Notes: a model not told the origin generated them from the sequence alone. A DNA stretch of 24,344 nt from JAAYAY01 sp964429355 (GCA_964429355.1 CAYSCH010000107.1:1-24344), one strand, 5' to 3'. Shown: positions 7,250 through 14,767, numbered from the stretch's first letter. Numbers and translations are program-made.

Positions 7250-7713
7250 GTCAGGGAATCGCAGGGCGTGTGGCAGGTATCGATTTCGGAACCGTGCGGA
7301 TTGGCATCGCCATCAGCGATCCGGAGCGAAAGATCGCCAGCCCATATGAGAACTATACGCGGCGAGGCCAAAGCGACGATGCACGGCGATTTCGACGTCT
7401 CGTTGAGGAAGAATCGATCCGGTTATTTGTCGTTGGATTGCCGGTCCACCTGGACGGGCGGGAAAGCGAGAAATCGCGGGAAGCACGGAGCTTCGGCCAG
7501 TGGCTGGCAGAGACAACGGGAGTGGCCGTACAGTTCTTCGACGAACGATTCTCCAGCCACCAGGCGGAAGAGGCCTTGCTGGCTGCCCAGCTAACGAAAA
7601 AGCGGAGAAAGCAGCGGCTTGACATGCTGGCGGCCCAGATCATGCTTTCCGCGTTCCTGGAATCCGGTGGCGATGAGGGCGAAGCCTCTGAGGCACTGGA
7701 TGACAATCCATGA
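7246..7713 (+). CDS. ruvX: RuvX/YqgF-family Holliday junction resolvase-like protein
   Basis: This 155-residue protein has the RNase H-like YqgF fold. It begins AGIDFGTVRIGIAISDP with the first acidic residue Asp13, continues with FVVGLPVHLDG, then FFDERFSS with Glu100, and KRRKQRLDMLAAQIML with Asp126. These three acidic residues are the expected metal-binding set. Family members act on Holliday junctions or in 16S rRNA 5'-end maturation; which applies here cannot be read from sequence. The GTG start overlaps the lipase stop codon (GTGA), and AGGGGTG lies about 9 nt upstream. The stop overlaps the next start (ATGA). The length is slightly above the usual 135-150 residues because of a short acidic tail. 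Confidence 0.93.
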   Translation: MSQGIAGRVAGIDFGTVRIGIAISDPERKIASPYENYTRRGQSDDARRFRRLVEEESIRLFVVGLPVHLDGRESEKSREARSFGQWLAETTGVAVQFFDERFSSHQAEEALLAAQLTKKRRKQRLDMLAAQIMLSAFLESGGDEGEASEALDDNP

Positions 7714-8585
7714 CAAGACTGGTGATTGGCTGCGGCTACCTGGGATATCGTGTCGCCCGAAAATGGCTGAGCCAAGGCGAAGAGGTGGTAGTCGTTACTC
7801 GAAGCCCCCAGCGGGCGGAATCACTGCAACGGGAAGGTTTCCTGCCTGTTGTTGCCGACGTGTGCCGGAGCGAGTCGCTGACACAGTTGCCGGAAGCTCA
7901 GACCGTGCTCTATGCGGTCGGCTATGACCCCCAAACGTCGATGCCGCGGAAGGCAGTGGTGGTCGAAGGTTTGCGAAACGTACTGGATCGACTCTCGCCT
8001 CGTACGGAGCGGCTCTTGTTCATCAGTTCGACGGGGGTCCTTGGGGGACACGATGGCGACTGGGTGGACGAGACTGCCTCGTGCCATCCCCAGCGGGAAG
8101 CTGGGTGTTGCGGCCTGGAGGCCGAGTCGCTCCTGGGAACTCACGCACTGGGACAACGGACGATAATCCTGCGACTGGCCGGAATCTATGGCCCCGGACG
8201 GCTGCCGAAAGTGGCCGACGTACTTGCCGGCCGACCGGTTGCCACACCCGCCCGAGCCTACCTGAACCTGATCCATGTGGACGATGCCGTTCGAGTGATC
8301 CTTGCGGCCGCAGCGGAGGCGATCCCCCCAGATCTGTATCTGGTTTCGGATGGCTGCCCCACCAGCCACCGTGAGTTCTATCGTGAGATGGCACGTCAAC
8401 TGGGAGTCGCGGTGCCTGAATTCTCCGATCCCGATCCCGGTTCACGGGGAGCCGCCGCAGCCGCAGGCAACAAACGCGTGCTGAATCAGAAAATGCTCGC
8501 GCAACTTCACGTAGGACTCGAGTTTCCCAGCTTCCGCGAAGGTTTGGCTGCCATCTGTCGTGAGCATCGCCCTCCGGCGAAGTGA
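7710..8585 (+). CDS. NAD(P)-dependent epimerase/dehydratase-like protein (atypical extended SDR)
   Basis: The 291-residue product has a Rossmann nucleotide-binding start, LVIGCGYLGYRVA, with G7-x-G9-x-x-G12. FISSTGVLGGHDGDWVDE (104-121) follows, then LRLAGIYGPGR (154-164) and the LNLIHVDDAVR segment (185-195) typical of extended SDRs such as the YeeZ group. The usual YxxxK catalytic pair is missing: the expected place just before LEAES reads EAGCCG. It may be a binding protein or a different catalyst, so the substrate is unknown. The ATG overlaps the ruvX stop (ATGA), indicating translational coupling. There is no signal peptide, so it is cytoplasmic. Confidence 0.85.
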   Translation: MTRLVIGCGYLGYRVARKWLSQGEEVVVVTRSPQRAESLQREGFLPVVADVCRSESLTQLPEAQTVLYAVGYDPQTSMPRKAVVVEGLRNVLDRLSPRTERLLFISSTGVLGGHDGDWVDETASCHPQREAGCCGLEAESLLGTHALGQRTIILRLAGIYGPGRLPKVADVLAGRPVATPARAYLNLIHVDDAVRVILAAAAEAIPPDLYLVSDGCPTSHREFYREMARQLGVAVPEFSDPDPGSRGAAAAAGNKRVLNQKMLAQLHVGLEFPSFREGLAAICREHRPPAK

Positions 8586-8823
8586 CATTGGCGAGGTTGG
8601 GTTGGCCCTGCGGGGGCGGGTCGTACGGAATGTAGGGAGTGTGTCGGATATTCCCTCAATACGGCCTCCAGGCCGTGCCGATGGAATCTTTAGAACCGAT
8701 CCAGAATTCCTGCCGCTGCTTGTTGATCTCCGCCGATGGGAGACGGCCCAAGTGGCGTTGCGATTGGGTCTCAGAGTCGGTAACAGACTAGAGAACTGCA
8801 CCTTCGGGTGGAGGGGGAAATCG

Positions 8824-9153
8824 ATGATTCGTCGAACTGTACTCGTTTTGGCCTTGGTCGCGGCAGCTTGGCTCGTGATGCACGATACCCAGGCGCAGGC
8901 GCAGGAGCAGGCATTCGGACGCCAGTGGGGAAGGACCTACAGCACTCAGGACTGGAACCGGTTCTACCACTATCCCTACGTATATTATCCCCAGAACTTC
9001 TGGAGCACAGACTACTATCGGAGCAGTGAAGATCTGTACTACCGATACCCTCCGGAAATGCGAATCCCGGTCTACAATACCCGGTGGCAGAATTACTACC
9101 CGCAGCCGAGAAAATACCACTCCGGGCATCATTTCATGCTCGACGTGTTCTGA
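8824..9153 (+). CDS. Small secreted tyrosine-rich protein
   Basis: The 109-residue product has a signal peptide (MIRRTVLVLALVAAAWLVMH, probable cleavage after AQA near residue 26). The mature part of about 83 residues contains 15 tyrosines and four tryptophans in short repeats such as HYPYVYYPQNFW, DLYYRYPPEMRIPVY and WQNYYPQPRKYH. It ends GHHFMLDVF. I recall similar short exported proteins in planctomycetes but know no established function. Such composition suits a cell-surface or cell-envelope structural role or cross-linking through tyrosine; this is inference. The ATG is chosen because a GGAGGGGG ribosome-binding site lies 5-12 nt upstream and the signal peptide follows directly. A weak promoter candidate TTGCGA-17-TAACAG lies at 8758-8786. 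The 238-nt gap upstream holds no other gene that I can support. Confidence 0.85.
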   Translation: MIRRTVLVLALVAAAWLVMHDTQAQAQEQAFGRQWGRTYSTQDWNRFYHYPYVYYPQNFWSTDYYRSSEDLYYRYPPEMRIPVYNTRWQNYYPQPRKYHSGHHFMLDVF

Positions 9154-9190
9154 GTGGTTCCGACAATACTACGGTTGAACAATACAGAAT

Positions 9191-9233
9191 GCCCTGAACG
9201 AACCGGGCTCGGGGGGGCCGGATCGTTCGGGGC
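9191..9233. other. Long stem-loop between convergent genes
   Basis: GCCCTGAACGAACCGG (9191-9206) pairs with CCGGATCGTTCGGGGC (9218-9233) over 16 positions, with one G-U pair and one A-A mismatch. The loop is 11 nt and G-rich. It lies between the end of the tyrosine-rich gene and the end of the minus-strand peptidase gene. No T run follows on either strand. It could be a bidirectional termination or RNA 3'-end structure. Confidence 0.6.
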
Positions 9234-9408
9234 TCCTCTATGCGCAGGCGCGAGCTGGGAGGCTCCGCGGGGGTCGGATGGGGGGCATGACTTGGAACGG
9301 GAAACCGCGCCGGATCGCGGTCGATCACGACGCGATCCCATCGCCAACCCAGTGGTATTGGCTGGCTACCGGCAGACCCATCCGCTGCTTCGGATCGAGA
9401 CGGATTTG

Positions 9409-10596
9409 TCAGTGTCTTGCCCCGAATCGCTCGATGAACCGGCAGAGCACGTCGACCGCCATCTCCAATTGCTCGACGGAGATCCACTCGTCCTTGGTGT
9501 GGGCTTGCTCAAGGGCTCCGGGGCCAAACACGACGGTAGGAATTCCGAGTTGCGCGATATAGGGAGCATCCGTCGCGTAAGGGACACCAATCGATTGCGA
9601 TTGTCCCGTAACCGCAAGGGTCGCTTCGCCCAACCGTTGTGCCAGGGCAATATTCTCGGTGTCTGGGAGTGGTTTGGCCGTCATGAACGGAGGTTCGAGC
9701 TCAAAGCTGTCCGTCCCAACCGTTCCGGACAGGTAAGAGAGCAAGTGCTGCTGTGCCTCGGCGGGACTTTCTTCCGGCATGAGACGGCGGTCGATTTCGA
9801 TCGTACATTGGTCGGGGACCGTATTGACGCTGAGCCCTCCACGAACAACGCCGACACTCAAGGTCGCGGAACCGCAGAGCCGGTGATTTCCCAACGTCGG
9901 GAGCACCTCTCGCTGATAGGTTTCCAGGGCTTTGAGGATCGATGCCATCCGGTAGATGGCGTTGAGACCTTCGTCAGGAGTCGCGCTGTGGGCTGCCTTC
10001 CCCCGAGTGTGCAGGCTCCAGCGAACCGCTCCTTTGTGTGCGATGACGGTATGAAGCTGAGTTGGTTCGGCCACGATCGCGACCGTGGGCTTGACGGGCA
10101 CAAGGTCCACCAAACCGCCGACGAGCAGTGGGGCCAAGGCCTCCACACCGCTGAATCCATGTTCTTCATTGACACTGCAGGCGAGCAAGACCGTTGGGCA
10201 CTTTCTGGGCCGGTTTTCCCGCAGGCGAGCAAGGACGGCGAGCATCGCGGCCATGCCGCCTTTCACGTCGCATGAACCGCGGCCGTAGATCCGCCCCCCC
10301 TCCTCCAGAGGGTGCCATGGATCGATCGTCATTCCGTCGGCAGGGACCGTGTCCTGGTGTGCCTCGAACAGGACGGTCGGTTGGTGTCCATCTCCCTCGA
10401 ACCTGGCAAAAATGTTGTCTCTGCCTGGATGGACCGATTGTCGAAGATAGGGGAGTTCGAGACTCTCGAAAACAGATTCCAAATGGGCAGTCAGTGCCGA
10501 CTCGCCAAATCCCGCGCCCGTCTCTGCCCTGCCCATCGGATTTTGACTGGGAATCGCCACAAGTTGCTTGAGATAAACCGCGGCCGAGTTGTTCAT
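9409..10596 (-). CDS. M20-family metallopeptidase/deacylase (ArgE/DapE type)
   Basis: The 395-residue product has the M20 di-zinc signature. His80 and Asp82 lie in LFEAHQDTVPADGM, Asp110 in GRGSCDVKGGMAAM, the Glu144-Glu145 pair in SVNEEHGF, Glu177 in VAEPT, and His366 in EQAHTKDEW. The lid/dimerisation region begins around 190-205 (HTRGKAAHSATPDEG). Relatives remove acyl groups from acetylornithine or succinyl-diaminopimelate or hydrolyse dipeptides; the sequence alone does not fix the substrate. The ATG at 10596 gives MNNSAAVYLKQLVAIPSQNP, the usual N-terminus of this group. The frame is open further upstream but that part is not family-like. No clear Shine-Dalgarno is seen. It is divergent from nuo, across an 835-nt spacer, and convergent with the tyrosine-rich gene. 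Confidence 0.9.
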   Translation of the reverse strand: MNNSAAVYLKQLVAIPSQNPMGRAETGAGFGESALTAHLESVFESLELPYLRQSVHPGRDNIFARFEGDGHQPTVLFEAHQDTVPADGMTIDPWHPLEEGGRIYGRGSCDVKGGMAAMLAVLARLRENRPRKCPTVLLACSVNEEHGFSGVEALAPLLVGGLVDLVPVKPTVAIVAEPTQLHTVIAHKGAVRWSLHTRGKAAHSATPDEGLNAIYRMASILKALETYQREVLPTLGNHRLCGSATLSVGVVRGGLSVNTVPDQCTIEIDRRLMPEESPAEAQQHLLSYLSGTVGTDSFELEPPFMTAKPLPDTENIALAQRLGEATLAVTGQSQSIGVPYATDAPYIAQLGIPTVVFGPGALEQAHTKDEWISVEQLEMAVDVLCRFIERFGARH

Positions 10597-11262
10597 GGGG
10601 TGTTCTGTTCGTGGAGGAGAAATTGGTTTCGAACTGGACCAGTCGTCGAGGGAACCGGTAGGGAGGCTCGCGGGCTGTGGGGAAATGGAGACACGCAACT
10701 GATAGCGTGTGCAGAAGCGGGCCCGATGCACAATTCCGCGGAGGCGGTCGCCGCTTCTGGACAGCGCCTGGTTCCATCGCTCTGAAGACGGGGCATGACA
10801 GATCTTTCGGTGAAGAGAGCAGGACTCCAGCCACCTATTCTGCATCACCTGTGGCACCAGACCGATTATCTTGCCGAGCCGTCAAGGTAGTGTATGGAGC
10901 ATCAGTAATCCGACTGGAATTGCCTCGAAAGTGGGGTTGAGGGAACGGATGTTGCGGACAATAATTCAAAGTGGCTTGAGGACTATGTTCTCGGCCAGCA
11001 GCCCTTCGCAGGTCCCTGCCCCGCCTGCGAAGGGCATTCTCATGCGCGGATCGAGGTTTGCCAAGACACGGCGGCACTACTTTGCCATAGCTGTCTGGTT
11101 TCCGCAAGGCTTCGCAGGAGACTTGCCCAGCCTTACTCGTCTCCAGTGTCCGCTCCGAACTTGTCGCATCGCAAGAAGTCCAATCATCAATCGGGCCAGT
11201 TCCTGGATTGCGGCATTCGTGGTTGGGGAGGATGCCGAGGAGCGCGCCGCATCAAACGCAGG
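10597..11262. other. Long divergent intergenic region without a convincing gene
   Basis: This stretch of 666 nt lies between the minus-strand peptidase start and the nuo promoter candidate. Open frames of up to about 130 codons exist on both strands, but their translations are Arg/Ser/Cys-rich, lack domains and have no good ribosome-binding sites. The one strong structure is the perfect hairpin at 11001-11035. The promoter of the peptidase gene should lie here, but I could not pick a good pair of boxes. Confidence 0.5.
11001..11035. other. Perfect 12-bp inverted repeat in the nuo upstream region
   Basis: GCCCTTCGCAGG (11001-11012) and CCTGCGAAGGGC (11024-11035) are exact reverse complements around an 11-nt loop. 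No T run follows on either strand, so it is not a standard terminator. It could be an operator-like protein site or part of a non-coding RNA. Confidence 0.7.
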
Positions 11263-11291
11263 TTGACCGCGCAAAAGGCCGCCAATAGAAT
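11263..11291 (+). promoter_or_regulatory. Putative sigma70-type promoter of the nuo operon
   Basis: TTGACC (11263-11268), a spacer of exactly 17 nt, and TAGAAT (11286-11291). Transcription would start near 11298, leaving a leader of about 134 nt before nuoA that contains an intrinsic terminator. It matches the promoter candidate at 2688 in both -35 box and spacing. Confidence 0.65.
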
Positions 11292-11391
11292 GTTTTCGAT
11301 CCATCGTAAATGCTCGCCACGGTCACGGGTTCGGAACGAACAACGGTTTTCGGAACTCCAGTTCGTGCGGTGCTCGTGGAGGACTGTAACA

Positions 11392-11416
11392 GGGCTGTCG
11401 ATACAGCCCATTTTTT
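11392..11416 (+). terminator. Intrinsic terminator just upstream of nuoA (possible attenuator)
   Basis: GGGCTGT (11392-11398), loop CGAT, and ACAGCCC (11403-11409) form a 7-bp perfect stem, followed by A and six T (11411-11416). The nuoA start codon is 15 nt further on, with AAAAGG as its ribosome-binding site. Because a promoter candidate lies upstream and no gene lies between, the hairpin may regulate read-through into the operon. It could also simply end an upstream transcript. Confidence 0.75.
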
Positions 11417-11431
11417 GTAAAAGGTGCTTGG

Positions 11432-11827
11432 ATGCACACGGTCGTGTTGCCGTTAGTGCTGTTTATCCTCAGTGTGCTCGGGTTGGCTGTTGCGCTGTTG
11501 GTGTTGGGGAGACTCTTGGGACCGCGGAACATCGCCCCGGTCAAGCGGATGCCCTATGAGAGTGGCATGGACCCGATCCATGATACCCGCCGCCGTTTCG
11601 ACGTTCGGTTTTACGTTCTGTCCATTGCGTTTCTGGTGTTCGACGTCGAGTTGCTCTTTCTCTATCCCTGGGCGGTTGTGTTCGGGACGCGTGAATCCAG
11701 CGAGGCTGCCGCTTCGCTGGCCGAAGGACGTCCGCCGCTGGTCTTTGCCGGGGGAATGGTGTTCCTTGCGATGCTCGCGCTGGGATTTGTGTACGACTGG
11801 CGCAAGGGGGTGTTCCGATGGCGATAG
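11432..11827 (+). CDS. nuoA: NADH-quinone oxidoreductase subunit A
   Basis: This is the 131-residue small membrane subunit of complex I, at the junction between the peripheral and membrane arms. Three hydrophobic segments are visible, at about residues 4-26, 60-80 and 100-121. The signature loop between the first two contains MPYESGMDP and RFDVRFYVLSIAFLVFDVE, the latter with the acidic pair typical of the family. The ATG is preceded by AAAAGG. The leader just upstream carries a terminator hairpin. nuoB overlaps the 3' end by 10 nt. The length is normal for the family (about 115-145). Confidence 0.95.
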   Translation: MHTVVLPLVLFILSVLGLAVALLVLGRLLGPRNIAPVKRMPYESGMDPIHDTRRRFDVRFYVLSIAFLVFDVELLFLYPWAVVFGTRESSEAAASLAEGRPPLVFAGGMVFLAMLALGFVYDWRKGVFRWR

Positions 11828-12363
11828 AGCTCCCCGACAACGTCGTCATTACCAAGCTCGATGAGTTGGTCAGTTGGTGTCGGAAGAACAGCTTGTGGCC
11901 CATGCCTTTTGCCACCGCCTGTTGCGGCATCGAGCTGATGGCGACCGGGGCAAGCCGCCATGATCTGGCTCGCTTCGGCGCCGAAGTGTTCCGATTCAGC
12001 CCGCGCCAATGCGATCTGATGATTGTTGCCGGCCGGATTGTCATGAAGATGATGCCCGTGCTGCAACGGATCTGGCTGCAGATGCACGAGCCAAAGTGGT
12101 GTATTTCGATGGGCGCATGTGCCTCGACGGGCGGAGTCTTCGACACCTACAGCGTCGTCCAGGGAATTGACCGGTTCTTGCCGGTCGACATGTATGTGCC
12201 GGGCTGTCCACCGCGCCCCGAGCAATTGATCCAGGCGATCATCGACCTGCAGGCGAGGATCCAGTCAGAGGGCACGATGTTCGGAACAGAGTTTTCGGAG
12301 CCGGAACGACAACTGCCCAAGCGCGCCCTGCGGGAACAGGAGTATGCGGGGAACGGAAAATAG
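11818..12363 (+). CDS. nuoB: NADH-quinone oxidoreductase subunit B
   Basis: The 181-residue protein carries the terminal N2 [4Fe-4S] cluster that donates electrons to quinone. The ligands are visible: adjacent Cys35-Cys36 in FATACCGIE, Cys101 in SMGACASTGG and Cys130 in VPGCPPRPEQ. It sits at the base of the peripheral arm. The ATG has AAGGGGG seven nt upstream, inside nuoA, and the two genes overlap by 10 nt, implying coupled translation. The C-terminal tail after the cluster domain is short and charged. A 114-nt structured spacer separates it from nuoC. Confidence 0.97.
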   Translation: MAIELPDNVVITKLDELVSWCRKNSLWPMPFATACCGIELMATGASRHDLARFGAEVFRFSPRQCDLMIVAGRIVMKMMPVLQRIWLQMHEPKWCISMGACASTGGVFDTYSVVQGIDRFLPVDMYVPGCPPRPEQLIQAIIDLQARIQSEGTMFGTEFSEPERQLPKRALREQEYAGNGK

Positions 12364-12364
12364 A

Positions 12365-12416
12365 GCGGTACCGCGGGCATCGGTGCCCAACAATCTCCGG
12401 GAGAACTGGCGGTACC
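12365..12416 (+). repeat. Structured nuoB-nuoC spacer with repeated GCGGTACC
   Basis: GCGGTACC occurs at 12365-12372 and 12409-12416. The GGTACC cores can pair with each other and enclose a small hairpin, GGGCA (12375-12379) with TGCCC (12384-12388). A further hairpin GACGCG/CGCGTC follows in the same spacer. No T run is present, so this may be an RNA-stability or processing element within the operon. Confidence 0.45.
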
Positions 12417-12477
12417 AAGAGATCGAGTTTGGACCAATGACGCGGCGTCGCGTCAGGATACGGACATTGGGTTCACC

Positions 12478-12975
12478 ATGACGACTCAGGCAACCATTGA
12501 TCGACTCACGGCGGCGTTCCCTGCCGTGCAGGCGAGCGAATTTCGAGGGCAGAGGCGGGCGGTCGTGCCTCGCGAGATTGTCTTCAATGCGCTCAGAGTC
12601 CTCAAGGAGGACCTGGGGTTCGACATGTTGATCGACGTGACCTGTGTCGACTACCTGGCCTACCGGGGGGCTCCCGGACGCTTTGGACTGGTCTATCTGT
12701 TGCTTAACACGGAGTCGGGGGAACGCCTGGCCGTGCGGACCTTCGTGGACGATCCGAATCCAGTGGTTCCTACGGTGGTGTTGCTCTGGGAAGGCGCCAA
12801 CTGGCTGGAACGCGAGGTCTGGGATCTGTTCGGAATCCGATTTGAGGGACATCCCGACCTGAGGCGAATCGTGCTGCCGGAGCAATTCACGACCCACCCG
12901 CTGCGGAAAGATTACCCCCTGCAGGGCCGCGGCGAGCGGCATAACCTACCCGTGATCACACGAGCTGAGGGGTGA
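12478..12975 (+). CDS. nuoC: NADH-quinone oxidoreductase subunit C
   Basis: This is the 165-residue 30-kDa-type subunit of the peripheral arm, separate from NuoD and not fused to it. The family core is visible: VDVTCVDYLAY-like (IDVTCVDYLAYRG), then PTVVLLWEGANWLEREVWDLFGI, then GHPDLRRIVLPE and HPLRKDYPLQG. It has no cofactor and connects NuoD with NuoB and NuoI. The ATG at 12478 gives a normal N-terminus, though its Shine-Dalgarno sequence is weak. The C-terminus is short, ending soon after the RKDYPL motif. nuoD starts 12 nt downstream. Confidence 0.95.
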   Translation: MTTQATIDRLTAAFPAVQASEFRGQRRAVVPREIVFNALRVLKEDLGFDMLIDVTCVDYLAYRGAPGRFGLVYLLLNTESGERLAVRTFVDDPNPVVPTVVLLWEGANWLEREVWDLFGIRFEGHPDLRRIVLPEQFTTHPLRKDYPLQGRGERHNLPVITRAEG

Positions 12976-12987
12976 TCGGACAACATC

Positions 12988-14214
12988 ATGCCGCTTGAGC
13001 GAATTCTCCAACCCGGCAATCTGGCGCATGACGAGGCGCAGGAGTATCTGTGGACCATGAATTTCGGTCCCCAGCATCCGGCGACCCACACCACACTGCG
13101 TCTGGTTCTCAAGCTGGAGGGTGAACGGGTGATCGACGCCATGCCCGACATTGGGTTCCTCCACTCGGGCTTCGAGAAACTGGGTGAGGATCTCGACTAC
13201 AACCAGTATGTGACGATCACCGACCGAATGAACTACATTTCCCCCATGGCCAACAACATCGCCTGGCATCTGGCGGTCGAGAAGCTCATGGGAATCGAGG
13301 TGCCGCCGCGCTGCCAGTATCTGCGTGTGATCGTGGCAGAGCTCTCACGGATTTCCGATCATCTCCTCTGCAACGGGGCGGTCGGGCTGGACACAGGCGC
13401 TTTCACGTATTTTCTCTACGCGTTCAATCCGCGCGAGAAGATCTACGACATCTTTGAGGCCCTTTGCGGAGCCCGATTCACGAACAGTTATACCCGTGTC
13501 GGCGGACTGATGCGGGACGCCTCCCCCGAAGCGATCGGGATGATCCGCGAAGCGATTCGCGAAGTGCCGAAGGCGCTGGACGACATGGAGCGACTGCTGA
13601 ATCGCAACAAGATCTTCGTCGACCGCACGAAGGGCGTCGGGGTGCTCACGAAGGCCGAGGCGATCAACCGCAGCGTCACAGGCCCGATCGCCAGGGCCAG
13701 CGGGGTCACTCGCGACTTGCGGAAAGACGAGCCCTACCTGTGCTACGGGGACTTCGATTTTCGGGTTTGCTGTGCCGAGGCGGGCGACAGCTACGCCCGC
13801 TACCTGGTTCGCATGGCGGAGATGCGTGAAAGCCTCAGGATTGTGGAGCAGGCCATCGAGAATCTGCCGGAGGGCCCGATCAACGTTGGTATGGATGACA
13901 GGGCGATCTTGCCGACCAAGGGCATGGTTTACTCAACGATCGAAGGACTGATCACCCATTTCGAGTTGATCATGAGCAATCGTGGCTTCGAAGTACCGTG
14001 CGAAGAAGTCTATTGCGCTACGGAATCTCCCAATGGCGAGCTGGGATTCTATCTGGTCGGCGACGGATCGAATCGCGCCTATCGTGCCCGTTGCCGGCCG
14101 CCATCGTTCATTCACTTTGCGTTGTTTCCGCACCTGATCCGCGGCCATTCGTTGAGCGACGTGGTGGCGGTTCTGGGAAGTTTGAACGTGATCGCGGCAG
14201 AGTTGGATCGGTAA
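12988..14214 (+). CDS. nuoD: NADH-quinone oxidoreductase subunit D
   Basis: This is the 408-residue 49-kDa-type subunit, which forms the quinone cavity with NuoB. The N-terminal signature MNFGPQHPATHTTLRLVL contains His34, and MNYISP contains Tyr83. These correspond to the quinone-headgroup His/Tyr pair of the family (positions inferred by motif alignment). GFLHSGFEKLGEDLDYNQ and the C-terminal ending VLGSLNVIAAELDR are diagnostic. The ancestral hydrogenase cysteines are absent, as expected for complex I. The length is normal (about 400-420). nuoE follows after 25 nt. Confidence 0.97.
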   Translation: MPLERILQPGNLAHDEAQEYLWTMNFGPQHPATHTTLRLVLKLEGERVIDAMPDIGFLHSGFEKLGEDLDYNQYVTITDRMNYISPMANNIAWHLAVEKLMGIEVPPRCQYLRVIVAELSRISDHLLCNGAVGLDTGAFTYFLYAFNPREKIYDIFEALCGARFTNSYTRVGGLMRDASPEAIGMIREAIREVPKALDDMERLLNRNKIFVDRTKGVGVLTKAEAINRSVTGPIARASGVTRDLRKDEPYLCYGDFDFRVCCAEAGDSYARYLVRMAEMRESLRIVEQAIENLPEGPINVGMDDRAILPTKGMVYSTIEGLITHFELIMSNRGFEVPCEEVYCATESPNGELGFYLVGDGSNRAYRARCRPPSFIHFALFPHLIRGHSLSDVVAVLGSLNVIAAELDR

Positions 14215-14239
14215 TTCAGGTGCCCTAGCCCCACACAAC

Positions 14240-14767
14240 ATGTTGACTGAACAACCCCTCCTCAATGACGACCTCCTCGACGCCATCCGGGTTTACTTTC
14301 CCAAGTACCCGACTCGGCGGGCGGTCGTTTTGCCGGCCTTGCACCTGGTACAGCAGCGGTTGGGATATGTGCCGACGCAGGCCGTTGTCGAAATTGCGAG
14401 ACTGCTGGAGCTTCACCCCAGTGAAGTTCAGGATACACTTTCCTTTTATGGATTCTTCAAACAGGACAAGCCGCAGGGCAAGGTTCGCATCTGGGTCTGC
14501 CGATCCATAAGTTGCTCGGCCCGCGGCGGCGAAGAGTTGTTGGGCTATTTGTGCGAGAAACTCGGCATCCAGCCGGGCGAAACGACCGGGGATGGAATGT
14601 TCTCGCTCGAGTTTGCCGAGTGCCTCGGGGCGTGCGACTTTGCGCCGGCCATGTTGGCGGGCGACGAGCTGATCGGGGACTTGACGCCCCAGAAGATCGA
14701 CGAATACCTCGAACGTGTGCGTAGAAATCCGCCCTCTGGGCAGCGAGGGGGATCAGCAGGAGGGTAG
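14240..14767 (+). CDS. nuoE: NADH-quinone oxidoreductase subunit E
   Basis: This is the 175-residue thioredoxin-like subunit with the N1a [2Fe-2S] cluster. The four cysteines are Cys87 and Cys92 in WVCRSISCSARGG, and Cys128 and Cys132 in AECLGACDFAP, spaced as in the family. The N-terminal helical part contains AVVLPALHLVQQRLGYVP. It works with NuoF and NuoG as the NADH-oxidising module. The C-terminus ends in a Gly/Ser-rich tail. A strong hairpin lies in the 78-nt spacer before nuoF. Confidence 0.96.
   Translation: MLTEQPLLNDDLLDAIRVYFPKYPTRRAVVLPALHLVQQRLGYVPTQAVVEIARLLELHPSEVQDTLSFYGFFKQDKPQGKVRIWVCRSISCSARGGEELLGYLCEKLGIQPGETTGDGMFSLEFAECLGACDFAPAMLAGDELIGDLTPQKIDEYLERVRRNPPSGQRGGSAGG

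Noticed and set aside
10597..10857. Upstream extension of the M20 peptidase on the minus strand
   Set aside because: The extra 87 codons have no family match; the usual N-terminus begins at 10596.
10871..11266. Open frames of up to about 130 codons in the nuo upstream region
   Set aside because: Compositions are those of non-coding frames, without ribosome-binding sites or recognisable motifs on either strand.
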